From NCBI GenBank assembly GCA_963823525.1, contig CAWGLW010000004.1, positions 62,001 through 126,000 of the forward strand: 64,000 bases of DNA, in the 5' to 3' direction. Under the pieces are notes generated by a model. That model was not told where the DNA came from and did not search any database. It saw nothing but the letters and a program-made list of their open reading frames with translations. Source of the stretch: CAWGLW01 sp963823525 (GTDB lineage: Bacteria; Pseudomonadota; Gammaproteobacteria; Steroidobacterales; Steroidobacteraceae). Below are positions 63,473-64,000 of the stretch, one piece after another. The first letter of the stretch is position 1; every line of letters begins with the position of its first letter. The position numbers were made by a program, and so were the translations under genes.

Positions 63473-64000
63473 TCAACCGAGCGCGCCGCCGGTGACATGC
63501 CTGATGAACTGGCGGGCCGTCTCGCCGTGCGGTGACATCAGAGGTTCAATGCGTGCATCGGCCGCCACCTCAACCACGCCGCGCGGATTGGAAAACTCGC
63601 GGAATCCTTCGAAGCCGTGGTGCCGCCCCATGCCGCTGTTGCCGACGCCGCCGAAGCCGAGATTCGCCTGCGCACCCTGCATCGACGCCGCGTTGACACA
63701 GAAGCCGCCCGACGACGTGCTGCGGCGCAGACGTTCCACCAGCGCGGGCTGGTTCGAGAAGATGTAGATGCCGAGCGGACGCTCGCCGGCCTGGATGTGC
63801 TCGATGACCTCGTCGAACTGCCGGTAGGTGTGTACTGGCAGAATCGGCCCGAATATCTCATGCTGGCACACCAGTGCCTCGGGCGCGGGATTGATGACCA
63901 GGGTCACCGGTGTGCGACGCGGATTCGCCGCCGTGGCGGGTGAACCGATCTCGATCACGCCTCTCCGGTCTCGTTCACGTGCGTCATCCAGGTACCGCTG
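63473..64000 (-). CDS. Aldehyde dehydrogenase (5' end beyond window)
   Basis: The visible 175 residues, running off the edge, are the C-terminal third of an ALDH: YLDDARERDRRGVIEIGS, QHEIFGPILPVHTYRQFDE, ERPLGIYIFSNQ, TSSGGFCVNAASMQ and FGGVGNSGMGRHHGFEGF. This order resembles coniferyl-aldehyde dehydrogenase (CALDH) relatives. It oxidises an aldehyde to an acid with NAD(P). The catalytic Cys and cofactor site lie outside the window. Confidence 0.9.
   Translation of the reverse strand, partial: QRYLDDARERDRRGVIEIGSPATAANPRRTPVTLVINPAPEALVCQHEIFGPILPVHTYRQFDEVIEHIQAGERPLGIYIFSNQPALVERLRRSTSSGGFCVNAASMQGAQANLGFGGVGNSGMGRHHGFEGFREFSNPRGVVEVAADARIEPLMSPHGETARQFIRHVTGGALG

Noticed and set aside
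1..64000. CRISPR array, prophage or integrase
   Set aside because: No regularly spaced repeats, Cas, phage structural or integrase sequences were seen.

Overview
The window is GC-rich, densely coded bacterial chromosome with short intergenic gaps and many start/stop overlaps. The gene content fits a Gammaproteobacterium: a fused ThrA in thrA-thrB-thrC order, fabA-fabB, an SstT symporter, a YfcG-type glutathione transferase, and MoxR/vWA (Bat-type) and AtuA-type clusters. PEP-CTERM surface proteins and an FHA protein with a two-helix N-terminal module suggest an environmental, possibly uncultured lineage near the Xanthomonadales/Steroidobacterales. That placement is inference; no rRNA or tRNA gene was seen.

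Layout. 1-4662 (-): threonine operon, thrC cut by the window edge. 4810-6128 (+): a MocA-like nucleotidyltransferase and a secreted orphan. 6204-11768 (-): a lone ParA ATPase, a TerB protein, an M20 peptidase and nadB/nadA. 11959-15508 (+): a HEVVPGH putative metalloprotease, an MscS channel and a YfcG-like GST. 15531-20457 (-): DUF3014, DUF5329, an endonuclease/exonuclease/phosphatase and a PLD-type putative lipoprotein as one overlapping operon, preceded by a two-helix membrane protein. 20590-28788 (+): a sulfatase lipoprotein, then a six-gene MoxR-DUF58-DUF4381-BatA-BatB/C-BatD operon. 28964-32508: a crotonase, an orphan FetB permease, the FHA protein and an isoaspartyl peptidase. 32619-33227 (-): a PEP-CTERM protein with a consensus sigma-54 promoter and an intrinsic terminator.

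33457-35215 (-): fabB and fabA. 35393-43303: a TetR regulator divergent from a five-gene AtuA / acyl-CoA carboxylase / enoyl-CoA hydratase / TIGR03084 operon, probably catabolic for a branched or isoprenoid acyl-CoA. 43337-52907: mixed housekeeping genes (gamma carbonic anhydrase, SMP-30 lactonase, sstT, a peroxiredoxin-like protein, a second PEP-CTERM protein, a lipase-like hydrolase, a YaiI family protein, an old yellow enzyme, a fatty acid desaturase). A 144-bp inverted-repeat element abuts the sstT stop codon. 53477-56453 (+): an ArnT-like glycosyltransferase, a GtrB-like polyprenyl-phosphate glycosyltransferase and a GtrA flippase-like protein.

56454-57832 is sparse. It holds a solitary encapsulated-ferritin (EncFtn) gene with no cargo-targeting tail and no encapsulin beside it, plus a decayed C-terminal fragment of a PD40 beta-propeller protein. 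57833-64000 (-) is a degradative operon running in from beyond the window: aldehyde dehydrogenase, HpcH/HpaI aldolase, GMC oxidoreductase, FMN alpha-hydroxy-acid oxidase and an exported DUF3604 protein. This is an alcohol-to-aldehyde-to-acid set plus an aldolase, with an unknown substrate. The most system-like candidates are this operon, the AtuA/TIGR03084 operon, the vWA operon with a degenerate metal site, and the shell-less EncFtn.
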